Of a DNA stretch of 64,000 nt, positions 1 through 8,880 are shown in pieces. How positions within the stretch are numbered: the first letter of the stretch is position 1; each line of letters starts with the position of its first letter. This DNA is from Mucilaginibacter_A sp050955045 (GTDB lineage Bacteria; Bacteroidota; Bacteroidia; Sphingobacteriales; Sphingobacteriaceae): the NCBI GenBank assembly GCA_050955045.1, contig JBPBQV010000019.1, forward strand, positions 1 to 64,000, given 5' to 3'. A model generated the notes under the pieces. It had not been told where the DNA came from. It was given only the letters and a program-made list of their open reading frames with translations, and searched no databases. A program made the position numbers and the translations under genes.

Positions 1-20
1 ATCAGCACCAAAATATAAAA

Positions 21-1421
21 ATGAAACCTTTTTTAGACCAAAATTTTCTCCTGCAAACCCCAACTGCCCAAAAGCTTTATCATGAGTTTGCAAAAGATTT
101 GCCCATAATTGATTATCACAACCATTTGCCGCCAGATCAGGTTGCCGGAAACATCAACTTTAAAAATCTGACGCAGGTTTGGCTTTACGGTGATCATTAC
201 AAATGGCGCGCCATGCGGGCAAATGGTGTAAACGAGGATTTCATTACCGGCCAAAAAAGCGATTACGAAAAGTTTGAAAAATGGGCAGAAACTGTTCCAT
301 ATACGTTGCGCAATCCGCTTTACCATTGGACGCATTTGGAATTGCAACGCTATTTCGGTATCCACGATTTATTATCTGCAAAAACAGCACAAAGCATTTA
401 CGATAACGCTACAGCAAAATTGCAAACGCCGGAATATTCGGTTCAGGGTTTGTTAAGCAAAATGAAGGTGGAAACGATTTGTACAACCGATGATCCGTTG
501 GATAATCTGCAATTTCATCAGCAATTAAAAAAAGAAGGCGGATTGGTGAGAATGCTGCCCGCTTTTCGTCCGGATAAAGCGATGAACCCTGACGATTTGG
601 AAGCTTTAAACACTTACATCAACAAACTGGAAGAAGTAACAAATACTTCAATTGATAATTACGATGCTTATTTATCAGCTTTAAAAATGCGTCATGATTA
701 CTTTGCAGAAAATGGCTGTAAAGTTTCCGATCATGGTTTGGAGCAGATTTATGCAGAAGATTATACAGATGAAGAAATCCGAAGTATCTTCCAAAAAATA
801 CGTGCTAAAAGAAGCATCAGCCATGAGGAGAACCTGAAATTCCGTTCAGCTTTACTGTTTGAATTTGCCGTTTGGGATCACGAAAAAGGTTGGGTACAGC
901 AATATCATTTGGGTGCGTTGCGAAATAACAACGCGCGGATGCTGAAAATAACCGGGCCGGATGCAGGCTGGGATTCGATAGGTGATTTTAGTCAGGGAAG
1001 GCAATTGTCCAAGTTTTTAAATCGTTTGGATACAGAAGATCGCTTGGCAAAAACAATCATTTATAATCTTAATCCTGCTGATAATGAATTGATTGCCACC
1101 ATGATTGGTAATTACAACGATGGTTCTGTTGCCGGAAAAATACAATTTGGCTCGGCGTGGTGGTTTTTAGATCAGAAAGATGGCATGACGAAGCAGATTA
1201 ACGCGCTATCCAACATGGGCTTATTGAGCAAGTTTGTTGGAATGCTAACTGATTCGCGCAGCTTTTTATCTTTCCCGCGGCACGAATATTTCCGTAGATT
1301 GTTGTGTAATTTGTTTGGAGATGACGTGGAAAACGGCGAATTGCCAAACGATATGGAATTAATCGGAAAGATTATTTCTGATATTTGCTATTACAACGCC
1401 AAAAATTATTTCGACTTTTAA
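21..1421 (+). CDS. uxaC: Glucuronate (uronate) isomerase
   Basis: Isomerises D-glucuronate to D-fructuronate and D-galacturonate to D-tagaturonate, the entry step of cytoplasmic hexuronate catabolism. The 466-residue product matches the usual family length and has the amidohydrolase-fold metal-binding HxH at residues 33-35 (DYHNHLPPDQ). The ATG at 21 places this motif at the normal distance from the N-terminus. The next gene starts one base after the stop, so it heads an operon with the KDG kinase, KDPG aldolase and hexuronate transporter. The fructuronate/tagaturonate reductase and the dehydratase needed between this step and the kinase are not in the window and may lie upstream. One copy of the dispersed 12-mer is in the coding sequence at 804-818. 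Confidence 0.95.
   Translation: MKPFLDQNFLLQTPTAQKLYHEFAKDLPIIDYHNHLPPDQVAGNINFKNLTQVWLYGDHYKWRAMRANGVNEDFITGQKSDYEKFEKWAETVPYTLRNPLYHWTHLELQRYFGIHDLLSAKTAQSIYDNATAKLQTPEYSVQGLLSKMKVETICTTDDPLDNLQFHQQLKKEGGLVRMLPAFRPDKAMNPDDLEALNTYINKLEEVTNTSIDNYDAYLSALKMRHDYFAENGCKVSDHGLEQIYAEDYTDEEIRSIFQKIRAKRSISHEENLKFRSALLFEFAVWDHEKGWVQQYHLGALRNNNARMLKITGPDAGWDSIGDFSQGRQLSKFLNRLDTEDRLAKTIIYNLNPADNELIATMIGNYNDGSVAGKIQFGSAWWFLDQKDGMTKQINALSNMGLLSKFVGMLTDSRSFLSFPRHEYFRRLLCNLFGDDVENGELPNDMELIGKIISDICYYNAKNYFDF
804..818 (+). repeat. Dispersed 12-mer copy in uxaC
   Basis: GCTAAAAGAAGCATC, read in frame as AKRSI, a different reading frame from the copies that read VKEA. Confidence 0.88.
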
Positions 1422-1422
1422 A

Positions 1423-2430
1423 ATGGGCAAAATATTAAGTTTTGGCGAATTGCTACTGCGGATTTGTCCGGATACAGAAGGAAATTGGCTCAAAGAAAAC
1501 TCGCTGCCATTTTATGTTGGCGGAGCAGAATTAAACGTTGCTACAGCTTTGGCTTTATGGGATTTACCTTCAGCTTACCTGACTGCTTTGCCGGAAAATA
1601 TGTTGTCGGAACAGATTCTGCAATATTTACAGGTTAAAAAAGTAGATACTTCGGCCGTAATTTTCCAGGGAAACCGGATTGGAACTTATTATCTCCCGAA
1701 AGGAAAAGATTTGAAAAATGCCGGTGTAATTTACGATCGTAATTATTCGGCTTATTCAGAACTTCAACCCAAAACTATTGATTGGGATGCTATTTTTAGC
1801 GGTGTTTCCTGGTTTCATTTCAGCGCAATTTGTCCGGCAATCAACCAAAATGTAGCGGATGTTTGTGAAGAAGCTTTAAAAGCAGCTTCAGCAAAAAACA
1901 TTTTTATTTCTTTGGATTTAAATTATCGCGCAAAACTTTGGAAATATGGTAAAAAGCCAATTGAAATTATGCCAAATCTGGCGCAGTATTGCGATCTGAT
2001 TATGGGTAATGTTTGGGCGGCCAACCAAATGTTGGGAACAGATGTGGATGAAAATATTCACGAAATCGGGACAAAAGAAAATTACTTAAATCACGCGGTA
2101 AAAACTTCTGAAGCCCTAATCAAAGCTTTTTCCAAATGTAAATATGTGGCCAATACTTTCCGCTTCGGTGATCCGGGAATTGAGTATTATACTACTTTGT
2201 TTACCGATGGAAAATTGGAGGTTTCGCAGGAATATTCCGCAGCAAAAATTGTAGATAAAGTGGGCAGCGGCGATTGCTTTATGGCCGGATTAATTTACGG
2301 TTTGTACAAAAAATTGCCGGTAAAAGAAGCATTGGAATTTGCAACAGCGGCAGCTTACGGCAAATTGTTTATTGAAAACGATGCGACTACGATGAGTGCA
2401 GAAGAAGTAAAAAAGACGATTAAAAAATGA
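1423..2430 (+). CDS. kdgK: 2-dehydro-3-deoxygluconokinase (PfkB family)
   Basis: Phosphorylates 2-keto-3-deoxygluconate to KDPG. The 335-residue protein is a PfkB-family sugar kinase. The C-terminal signature DKVGSGDCFMAG starts at residue 278, with the anion hole and catalytic Asp in GSGD (D284), and GGAELNVATAL near the N-terminus fits the substrate-binding lid. The substrate is inferred from its place between uxaC and eda. The stop overlaps the start of the downstream aldolase (ATGA), which implies translational coupling. The dispersed 12-mer at 2319-2333 encodes part of PVKEAL. Confidence 0.93.
   Translation: MGKILSFGELLLRICPDTEGNWLKENSLPFYVGGAELNVATALALWDLPSAYLTALPENMLSEQILQYLQVKKVDTSAVIFQGNRIGTYYLPKGKDLKNAGVIYDRNYSAYSELQPKTIDWDAIFSGVSWFHFSAICPAINQNVADVCEEALKAASAKNIFISLDLNYRAKLWKYGKKPIEIMPNLAQYCDLIMGNVWAANQMLGTDVDENIHEIGTKENYLNHAVKTSEALIKAFSKCKYVANTFRFGDPGIEYYTTLFTDGKLEVSQEYSAAKIVDKVGSGDCFMAGLIYGLYKKLPVKEALEFATAAAYGKLFIENDATTMSAEEVKKTIKK
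2319..2333 (+). repeat. Dispersed 12-mer copy in kdgK
   Basis: GGTAAAAGAAGCATT, read in frame as VKEAL. Confidence 0.88.
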
Positions 2431-3095
2431 GCAGTAAAAAGCAAAAGTCTCTAAATAAAATACTGGAGCAGGGCACTTTGCCTTTGTTTTTTTATAAAGA
2501 TGCAGAAGTTAGTTTAGAAATTACCCGAACACTTTATAAAGCTGGTGTTCGCGTTTTTGAATATACCAACCGCGGGCCGGAAGCATTGGAAAACTTTAAG
2601 CTGATGCGCAAATTGGTTGATGCTGAAATGCCGGATCTGGAATTAGGCATCGGAACAATTAAGTCGGTAAAAGAAGCACAGGATTTTCTGGCAGCCGGAG
2701 CAGATTTTTTGGTGAGTCCGATTGTAAACCCAAAAGTTGGGCAAATGGCTTTGGAAGCTGACTTACTTTGGATTCCGGGTTGCATGACACCAACAGAAAT
2801 TTTTCTTGCCCAAGAAAATCAGGCAGCTTTGATCAAACTCTTTCCCGCAAATATTCTGGGTGAAGCTTTTTTATCTTCCATCAAAGAATTATTTCCGGGC
2901 CAGCCTTTTATTCCAACAGGAGGCGTAGAATTAACCAAAGAAAACATTACTGGCTGGTTTAAAGCAGGTGTAAGTGCTGTAGGTTTGGGCAGCAAGCTCA
3001 TCAGCAAAAAAGTAATGGAAGGTAAATTATATGATGAGCTTTTTACTGCTACAAAAGAAGCACACGAATTAGTAAAATCCTGCAGATCAATCTAA
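2427..3095 (+). CDS. eda: KDPG / 4-hydroxy-2-oxoglutarate aldolase
   Basis: Class I aldolase that splits KDPG into pyruvate and glyceraldehyde 3-phosphate. In the 222-residue product the Schiff-base lysine is in LIKLFPAN (K137), and E45 of VFEYTNRG is at the expected general acid/base position. The GxGT motif is GIGTIKS at 75-81, and a phosphate-binding PTGGV stretch lies near the C-terminus. The ATG overlaps the kdgK stop by four bases. The order isomerase-kinase-aldolase-transporter defines a uronate operon. A near-copy of the dispersed repeat, with the last T changed to C, is at 2666-2680. Confidence 0.95.
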   Translation: MSSKKQKSLNKILEQGTLPLFFYKDAEVSLEITRTLYKAGVRVFEYTNRGPEALENFKLMRKLVDAEMPDLELGIGTIKSVKEAQDFLAAGADFLVSPIVNPKVGQMALEADLLWIPGCMTPTEIFLAQENQAALIKLFPANILGEAFLSSIKELFPGQPFIPTGGVELTKENITGWFKAGVSAVGLGSKLISKKVMEGKLYDELFTATKEAHELVKSCRSI

Positions 3096-3101
3096 AATAA
3101 A

Positions 3102-4469
3102 ATGGACAAAAAAATAGGTAAATACCGCTGGACAATCTGCGCATTGTTGTTTTTTGCTACAACCATAAATTATTTAGACCGACAGGTTTTGAGCCTGCTT
3201 TCGGGCAGGTTGGAAGAAGAATTTCACTGGTCTAACACAGATTATGCAAATATCACGGCTGCGTTTCAGTTTATTTATGCTATTTCCATGCTTTTTGCAG
3301 GGCGATTGATTGATAGGTTAGGCACTAAATGGGGTTACGCAATTGCAATCATCATTTGGTCTTGCGGTGCTATTTTACACGCAAAAGCCATCCCGATTGG
3401 CGGGGCAATAGCTTCTATGTTTGAAGTGATTGGTGTTACCGGATTATCTGTATCTGTACTGGGTTTTGTTTTTTCGAGAGCCGTTTTAGGTTTTGGTGAA
3501 TCAGGGAATTTCCCGGCTGCCATTAAAGCAACCGCCGAATATTTTCCTAAAAAAGAACGTTCGTTTGCTACTGGTATTTTTAACTCTGGTGCTAATATTG
3601 GAGCTATTTTGGCACCGGCGACTGTGCCTTATATCGCTAAAATCTGGGGTTGGGAAACTGCATTTTTAGTTATTGGAGGAGCTGGTTTTTTGTGGCTGAT
3701 TTTCTGGTTTATTTTTTATGATAAGCCTGAACAACAAAAACGACTAACTAAAGATGAATTAGAATATATACTATTAGATACAGATGAAAAAGTAATCGTT
3801 CCAAGCGAATCTGAAATAGAAGCTAAAAAAGTTTCCTGGTTCAAATTGCTGAGTTATAAACAAACCTGGGCTTTTACGTTCGGTAAATTTATGACGGATG
3901 GCGTTTGGTGGTTTTTCCTGTTCTGGCTGCCATCTTTTTTAAAAGCGCAATACGGAATGGAAGGCACGTCTATTTCTTTCCCGTTGTTTGTTTTGTACAG
4001 CATGACCATGATCGGCAGTATTGGTGGCGGCTGGTTTCCTGCATATTTTCTCAAAAAAGGGTATAATGCTTATGAAGGCCGCATGAAAGCGATGATGATT
4101 ATCGCTTTATTTCCATTGGTAATTTTGTTGGCTCAGCCATTGGGGCATTATACTTATTGGGTTCCGGTGGTTTTAATTGGCATTGGCGCATCCGCACATC
4201 AGGCCTGGTCGGCAAATATTTTTACTACAGTTTCAGATATGTTTCCTAAAAAAGCAATTGGCTCAATTATTGGAATTGGTGGTATGGCGGGCGGTATTGG
4301 CGGTGTAATTGTATCAAAAGTTGGCGGTGCATTGTTTGATCACTACAAAGCACTTGGCCATATTCAAACCGGTTATACCATTATGTTTACCTTTTGTGCC
4401 ATTGCCTATATTATCGCATGGACTGTAATGAAAGCTTTGGTACCCAAAATGAAAGCTATTGAATTGTAG
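3102..4469 (+). CDS. exuT: MFS hexuronate transporter
   Basis: Inner-membrane major facilitator superfamily permease of 455 residues with about 12 hydrophobic segments. The N-terminus (RWTICALLFFATTINYLDRQ) matches the anion:cation symporter/ExuT branch, with the conserved NYLDR motif after the first helix and an RLIDRLGTKWGY loop between helices 2 and 3. It starts 6 bp after the aldolase stop and so belongs to the same operon. Galacturonate/glucuronate as substrate is inferred from the family and context. A hydrophilic linker at about residues 210-245 is the usual central loop. Confidence 0.88.
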   Translation: MDKKIGKYRWTICALLFFATTINYLDRQVLSLLSGRLEEEFHWSNTDYANITAAFQFIYAISMLFAGRLIDRLGTKWGYAIAIIIWSCGAILHAKAIPIGGAIASMFEVIGVTGLSVSVLGFVFSRAVLGFGESGNFPAAIKATAEYFPKKERSFATGIFNSGANIGAILAPATVPYIAKIWGWETAFLVIGGAGFLWLIFWFIFYDKPEQQKRLTKDELEYILLDTDEKVIVPSESEIEAKKVSWFKLLSYKQTWAFTFGKFMTDGVWWFFLFWLPSFLKAQYGMEGTSISFPLFVLYSMTMIGSIGGGWFPAYFLKKGYNAYEGRMKAMMIIALFPLVILLAQPLGHYTYWVPVVLIGIGASAHQAWSANIFTTVSDMFPKKAIGSIIGIGGMAGGIGGVIVSKVGGALFDHYKALGHIQTGYTIMFTFCAIAYIIAWTVMKALVPKMKAIEL

Positions 4470-4492
4470 ATTGTAACTAATATTTTAAAACG

Positions 4493-6118
4493 TTGAGCAC
4501 AAATTTAAATCTCGAAACTATTTTTGTAGAAGAAAGCCAGATTCCGCAGGAATATTTATTGCCGGAGCAGATTATCCAGCGCGAATATCTCTCCAACGGC
4601 GAAATGAAAAAATGGGATGGCGAACTTAGTGAAGTATCGTCTCCGGTTTGCATCAAAACACCTGAAGGTTTAAAGCGAAAAGTAATTGGTGCTTTCCCGG
4701 TTTGCAGCACTAAAGAAGCTATGGAAGCTTTAGATGCAGCATTAACTGCTTACGATAGCGGCCGCGGCGAGTGGCCAACTATGAGTGTTGCAGACAGGAT
4801 TCAGCGCGTAGAACAGTTTACCTTTAAAATGGTAGCGCAAAAAGATCTGGTGGTGAAGCTGATTATGTGGGAAATTGGTAAACCTTACACAGAATCTGTT
4901 AAAGAGTTTGACCGAACGGTTGAATATATTAACGCTACGATTGATGCTTTAAAAGATATTGATCGCGAATCTTCTCGTTTTGAAATTGAACAGGGCATTG
5001 TAGCACAGGTTCGGCGTTCGTCATTAGGTGTAGTTTTATGTATGGGTCCGTTTAATTATCCGTTGAACGAAACGTTTACCACACTGATTCCGGCATTGAT
5101 CATGGGCAACACAATGTTGTTTAAACCGCCGAAACATGGTACTTTACTGCACTATCCGCTGTTAAAAGCTTTCCAGGAATGTTTTCCAAAAGGCGTAGTT
5201 AATACCATTTATGGCCGAGGCGCAGATATTGTTCCGCCATTGATGCAATCCGGAAAAATCAATGTTTTAACGCTGATTGGTTCCAGCAAAGTTGCTAACG
5301 AACTGAAAAAGCAGCATCCGAAAGTAAACCGATTGCGTGCTGTTTTAGGTTTGGATGCGAAGAATGCCGCTATCGTTACCAAAAATGCGGATATTAAACT
5401 GGCTGTCAGCGAAATCGTTTTAGGAGCGCTTTCTTTTAACGGACAGCGTTGCACAGCGTTAAAAATTATTCTGGTACATCAAGATATTGCAGATGAATTT
5501 TTGAAGGAATTATCCGCAGCAATAAGCAATTTAAAATTTGGAATGCCTTGGGAAAAAGGAGTGAACTTAACGCCACTTCCGGAACCGGGAAAACCTGCTT
5601 ATTTACAAGCCTGTTTGGATGATGCTATTGCCAATGGCGCAAAAATCATCAATGAAAACGGCGGCGAAAATGTTGCTTCTTTTGTTTATCCGGCGATTGT
5701 TTATCCCGTGAACGAAAAAATGCGTTTGTACCGCGAAGAGCAGTTTGGGCCAATTATTCCGGTGATCCCGTTTAACAATCTGGAAGAAACGATTGATTAT
5801 CAGATTGATTCACCTCATGGCCAGCAAGTTAGTATTTTCAGCAATGATGCTAATGAAATTGCATCGCTGATTGATCCTTTTGTAAACTTGGTTAGTCGCG
5901 TAAATATCAATTGCCAATGCCAGCGTGGCCCGGATATTTTCCCTTTTACCGGCCGTAAAGACAGTGCTGAAGGAACGCTTTCTGTAGTTGATGCATTACG
6001 TGCATTTTCGATTCGTTCCTTAGTGGCCACAAAACTGAACGACAGTAACAAAAAACTGATCAATGAAATTGTGAACAATAATGAATCGAACTTTTTAAGT
6101 ACCAAATACATTTTTTAG
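4493..6118 (+). CDS. GapN-like NADP-dependent aldehyde dehydrogenase
   Basis: ALDH-superfamily protein of 541 residues. The catalytic cysteine is in NGQRCTALK (C320), a sequence typical of non-phosphorylating glyceraldehyde-3-phosphate dehydrogenases (GapN). The usual ELGGK segment, whose Glu is the general base in most ALDHs, reads LGLDAKNAAIV here, so the canonical Glu is absent at that spot. The frame opens with TTG at 4493. The first ATG is about 38 residues in and would remove sequence that looks native, so TTG is preferred. In this operon it could oxidise the glyceraldehyde 3-phosphate made by KDPG aldolase. A sugar-acid semialdehyde is an alternative substrate. A dispersed 12-mer and a strong terminator follow directly. 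Confidence 0.8.
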   Translation: MSTNLNLETIFVEESQIPQEYLLPEQIIQREYLSNGEMKKWDGELSEVSSPVCIKTPEGLKRKVIGAFPVCSTKEAMEALDAALTAYDSGRGEWPTMSVADRIQRVEQFTFKMVAQKDLVVKLIMWEIGKPYTESVKEFDRTVEYINATIDALKDIDRESSRFEIEQGIVAQVRRSSLGVVLCMGPFNYPLNETFTTLIPALIMGNTMLFKPPKHGTLLHYPLLKAFQECFPKGVVNTIYGRGADIVPPLMQSGKINVLTLIGSSKVANELKKQHPKVNRLRAVLGLDAKNAAIVTKNADIKLAVSEIVLGALSFNGQRCTALKIILVHQDIADEFLKELSAAISNLKFGMPWEKGVNLTPLPEPGKPAYLQACLDDAIANGAKIINENGGENVASFVYPAIVYPVNEKMRLYREEQFGPIIPVIPFNNLEETIDYQIDSPHGQQVSIFSNDANEIASLIDPFVNLVSRVNINCQCQRGPDIFPFTGRKDSAEGTLSVVDALRAFSIRSLVATKLNDSNKKLINEIVNNNESNFLSTKYIF

Positions 6119-6120
6119 TT

Positions 6121-6135
6121 GGTAAAAGAAGCATC
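6121..6135 (+). repeat. Dispersed 12-mer copy (intergenic)
   Basis: GGTAAAAGAAGCATC lies two bases after the aldehyde dehydrogenase stop and directly before the terminator hairpin. Confidence 0.9.
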
Positions 6136-6137
6136 AT

Positions 6138-6173
6138 AAAAAAGCTTAACCAAATGTGGTTAAGCTTTTTTTA
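6138..6173. terminator. Rho-independent terminator, bidirectional
   Basis: A perfect 14-bp stem (AAAAAAGCTTAACC against GGTTAAGCTTTTTT) with a 6-base loop. A-tract and T-tract flank it, so it can end both the plus-strand uronate operon and the minus-strand pectinesterase operon converging on it. Confidence 0.88.
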
Positions 6174-6193
6174 TGCATCTAAATTGCAGTAGT

Positions 6194-7174
6194 TTAAATT
6201 GCAGGCATCCAACCACGAAAAACATTTTGCAATGTGTATTGCTTGGCCTCTTCATCTGATAATTGTTTTGCCCATTTCATTCTCTCTGCTGCGTTTGCGC
6301 CTGGCCCAATGCTTTTGTACTCAGCATATTGCGCAGTTTTTTCGTTGCTTTCTTTACCCCAATTATTCCAGCCTTTTGGGTTGATTTGCTTGCCTAAATC
6401 GCAGTTTAAAAAAGCAACTTTAGCAAAAGGCCGCCACGGCCTGCCGAGAAAAAAAGAACCTTCCGGCGCGTTGCCGGTAATTTTGCAATGCGAAAAAACG
6501 TAACCATATTTGGTGCTATCCGGCGTGGATGCAGCGGTTACAAAGCCACTTTTTTTGCAAAACAGTTCGCAATCCTCAAAAACAGCGGTAGAAGAACCGA
6601 AAATAAAATCGACCGTGCCTTCAATATAACAGTTTTTATAATATTGCCGACTGCCGTAACCAAATGTGTAGAGCGTATCTTGAAAGCCGAGAAAACGGCA
6701 GTTTTTAAAAATCAAACGATCTCCGGCTGTCCAAACGGCAACCGCTTGTCCAACCGGCCCGGCAGTATTTTGAAAAGTGATATTTTCCGCAGAAAAATCA
6801 TTGCCGTAAACAAAAAATCCCGCAGATCCTGAAGTTCCTATTTCTTCACCAAAACGATTCTTTTTTTGGTGGTAATCATCGTAAGTAATAATAGTTTTTT
6901 CTGTATTCTCACCAATAAACTTTACCATCGTTTTATTCGCAGCAAGAGTTATTTTCTCTTTATAAATACCGTTTTTAATAAAGATAATAGTAATTTGTTT
7001 GCGCAATTCTGGAACGGCATTAATAGCTTCTTGAACGGTTTTAAAGGTGCCGCTACCATCTTTTGCTACGATAAAATCGTACTGTTTTTGTTGTGCTTTT
7101 GCAGAAATTCCGGCAATTAATAGTGCACAAAAAAGTATCGGTAAAAGAAGTATTGGTTTAATGTGATTTTTCAT
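6194..7174 (-). CDS. Secreted pectinesterase (CE8)
   Basis: Removes methyl esters from homogalacturonan outside the cytoplasm, preparing pectin for depolymerisation to the uronates used by the neighbouring operon. The chosen ATG at 7174 gives 326 residues with a clear signal peptide (MKNHIKPILLLPILFCALLI, cleavage near AKAQ). The longer frame from 7210 adds 12 non-signal residues and overlaps the upstream gene. Family motifs are visible: QNTAGPVGQAVAV, FQDTLY and DFIFG holding the two catalytic aspartates (D166 and D189), and LGRPWRPF. It is last in a minus-strand set with the FAH hydrolase, 22 bp apart. The signal-peptide coding region carries a dispersed 12-mer (7140-7154) on the opposite strand. 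Confidence 0.93.
   Translation of the reverse strand: MKNHIKPILLLPILFCALLIAGISAKAQQKQYDFIVAKDGSGTFKTVQEAINAVPELRKQITIIFIKNGIYKEKITLAANKTMVKFIGENTEKTIITYDDYHQKKNRFGEEIGTSGSAGFFVYGNDFSAENITFQNTAGPVGQAVAVWTAGDRLIFKNCRFLGFQDTLYTFGYGSRQYYKNCYIEGTVDFIFGSSTAVFEDCELFCKKSGFVTAASTPDSTKYGYVFSHCKITGNAPEGSFFLGRPWRPFAKVAFLNCDLGKQINPKGWNNWGKESNEKTAQYAEYKSIGPGANAAERMKWAKQLSDEEAKQYTLQNVFRGWMPAI
7140..7154 (+). repeat. Dispersed 12-mer copy in pectinesterase, antisense
   Basis: GGTAAAAGAAGTATT on the strand opposite to the gene, within the signal-peptide codons. Confidence 0.88.
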
Positions 7175-7196
7175 AGTATAGAAACGCTGGTGTGCA

Positions 7197-8054
7197 TCAA
7201 TTTTTAGCATAAGCTTTTACCACTTGGCGGGAAGTTCCCAAGCCGTCAATCCCTAGTTCAACCACATCGCCTGGTTTTAAATAAACCGGCGGATTGAAAC
7301 CCAAACCAACGCCTGCAGGTGTTCCGGTAGAAATGATATCGCCGGGTAACAACGTCATGAACTGGCTGAGGTAAGAAACCAGTTTTGGCAAACTGAAAAT
7401 CAAATCATCTGTATTGCCATCCTGCAACATTTCGCCATTTAATTTCAGCCACAAACGAAGCTTGTGTACATCTTCAATCTCATCCGTAGTTGCTAAAAAC
7501 GGACCAACTGGCGCAAACGTATCGCAGCCTTTGCCTTTGTCCCACGTGCCGCCGCGTTCCAGCTGAAATTCGCGCTCAGAAACATCGTTGTGCAGGCAAT
7601 ATCCAGCTACGTAATCCATTGCGTTTGCTTCCTCTACATAACTTGCTTTTTTACCGATCACCAAAGCCAGTTCAACTTCCCAATCTGTTTTTACAGAGTT
7701 TTTGGGGATGATGATCTCATCATTCGGGCCAACCAAAGCTGTGGTAGATTTGAAGAACAAAATCGGTTCTTCCGGAATTTTAGCACCAGTTTCATTGGCA
7801 TGTTTAGCATAATTTAAGCCGATACAAACGATTTTGGAAGGCCGTGCAACCGGCGAACCCAAACGCTCTGTATCCGGAACTTCAATTAATCTGCCTTGAT
7901 TGGCTTTTACAAATTCTTCCAAGCGTTCTAAACCATTATCTTCAAAAAATTGTTCGTTGTAATCTCCGCCATAAGCAGAAACGTCGTAACGGATATCATC
8001 GATAATGACGCCTATTTTCTCTTTTCCGGCATCGCCGTATCGTATTAATTTCAT
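7197..8054 (-). CDS. Fumarylacetoacetate hydrolase family protein
   Basis: A 285-residue FAH-family C-C bond hydrolase. Visible motifs are the N-terminal MKLIRYGDAGKEKIGV, the core KIVCIGLNYAKHANE, the metal-site segment WEVELALVIG, and the LHNDVSEREFQ helix. The form resembles enzymes that split 2,4-diketo-3-deoxy-L-fuconate or -rhamnonate into pyruvate and lactate. Because the next genes are an SDR dehydrogenase, a sugar mutarotase and a FucP-like permease, the last step of non-phosphorylative deoxysugar oxidation is the best inference. Ureidoglycolate or other acylpyruvate substrates cannot be excluded. Its promoter-side gap (8055-8105) holds degenerate copies of the dispersed repeat. Confidence 0.85.
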   Translation of the reverse strand: MKLIRYGDAGKEKIGVIIDDIRYDVSAYGGDYNEQFFEDNGLERLEEFVKANQGRLIEVPDTERLGSPVARPSKIVCIGLNYAKHANETGAKIPEEPILFFKSTTALVGPNDEIIIPKNSVKTDWEVELALVIGKKASYVEEANAMDYVAGYCLHNDVSEREFQLERGGTWDKGKGCDTFAPVGPFLATTDEIEDVHKLRLWLKLNGEMLQDGNTDDLIFSLPKLVSYLSQFMTLLPGDIISTGTPAGVGLGFNPPVYLKPGDVVELGIDGLGTSRQVVKAYAKN

Positions 8055-8105
8055 GGTTATAATTTTAGGTTGATAAAAACAGTATGCGTCTTTTACCAGT
8101 ATTTT

Positions 8106-8870
8106 TTAGTTGTTCAGTTTGATAAAACCGCCATCCAGCGGATAATCGCAACCGGTAACAAAACCAGCTTCATCAGAGCATAAATAAAGTGCTAAAGCGG
8201 CAACTTCTTCCGGTTCGCCCATGCGGCCAATGGGTTGACTGGCAGATAATTTTTCAAACATCTCTGCTTCTTTTCCGGCATAATTTTTTGCGATAAAACC
8301 ATCTACAAAAGGCGTGTGGATACGTGCCGGAGAAATGCTGTTACAACGAATCTGATCATCCAGATAATCCCGTGCAACGGATAAAGTCATGGCAAAAATA
8401 GCACCTTTACTCATCGAATACGCAAAACGATCTGCCAAACCAACCCAGGCTGCAATAGAAGCCATATTTAAAATAACGCCGCCGCCATTGGCTTTCATAT
8501 TTGGGATGGCCGCATACAAGCAGTTGTAAGCACCTTTTACGTTGATGTTAAAAACGCGTTCAAAATCAGCTTCTTCGGTTGTATCGGCACGACCAATATG
8601 CGCAACTCCAGCGTTATTAACCAGAATGTCGATCTTATCTATCTTCATAAAAGTTTCCAGAATTTGCTGCTGGTTGCTTACATCGGCACTGTAAACAAAA
8701 GCTTTTCCACCCGCATCTTCAATTTCGGTTGCGGTTTGTTCACCAGCTTCTGCATTCAGTTCGATGATGTGTACAATTGCGCTTTGCCTGGCAAAAAGCG
8801 TGGAAATTGCTTTGCCAATACCGCTTCCGCCGCCGGTGATGATTACGTTTTTACCTGTTAAGCTAAACAT
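8106..8870 (-). CDS. SDR-family sugar/sugar-acid dehydrogenase
   Basis: NAD(P)-dependent short-chain dehydrogenase of 254 residues. It has the cofactor motif TGGGSGIG at 12-19, NNAG at 85-88, the active-site Ser in NMAS (about S138) and YxxxK at Y151/K155. The start at 8870 (MFSLTGKN) is preferred. An upstream ATG at 8900 would overlap the mutarotase gene and add ten residues not typical of SDRs. From the cluster it probably oxidises L-fucose, or 2-keto-3-deoxy-L-fuconate/rhamnonate, to the diketo acid cleaved by the adjacent FAH enzyme. The substrate is an inference from context. Confidence 0.87.
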   Translation of the reverse strand: MFSLTGKNVIITGGGSGIGKAISTLFARQSAIVHIIELNAEAGEQTATEIEDAGGKAFVYSADVSNQQQILETFMKIDKIDILVNNAGVAHIGRADTTEEADFERVFNINVKGAYNCLYAAIPNMKANGGGVILNMASIAAWVGLADRFAYSMSKGAIFAMTLSVARDYLDDQIRCNSISPARIHTPFVDGFIAKNYAGKEAEMFEKLSASQPIGRMGEPEEVAALALYLCSDEAGFVTGCDYPLDGGFIKLNN

Positions 8871-8880
8871 GATGCTGTTT

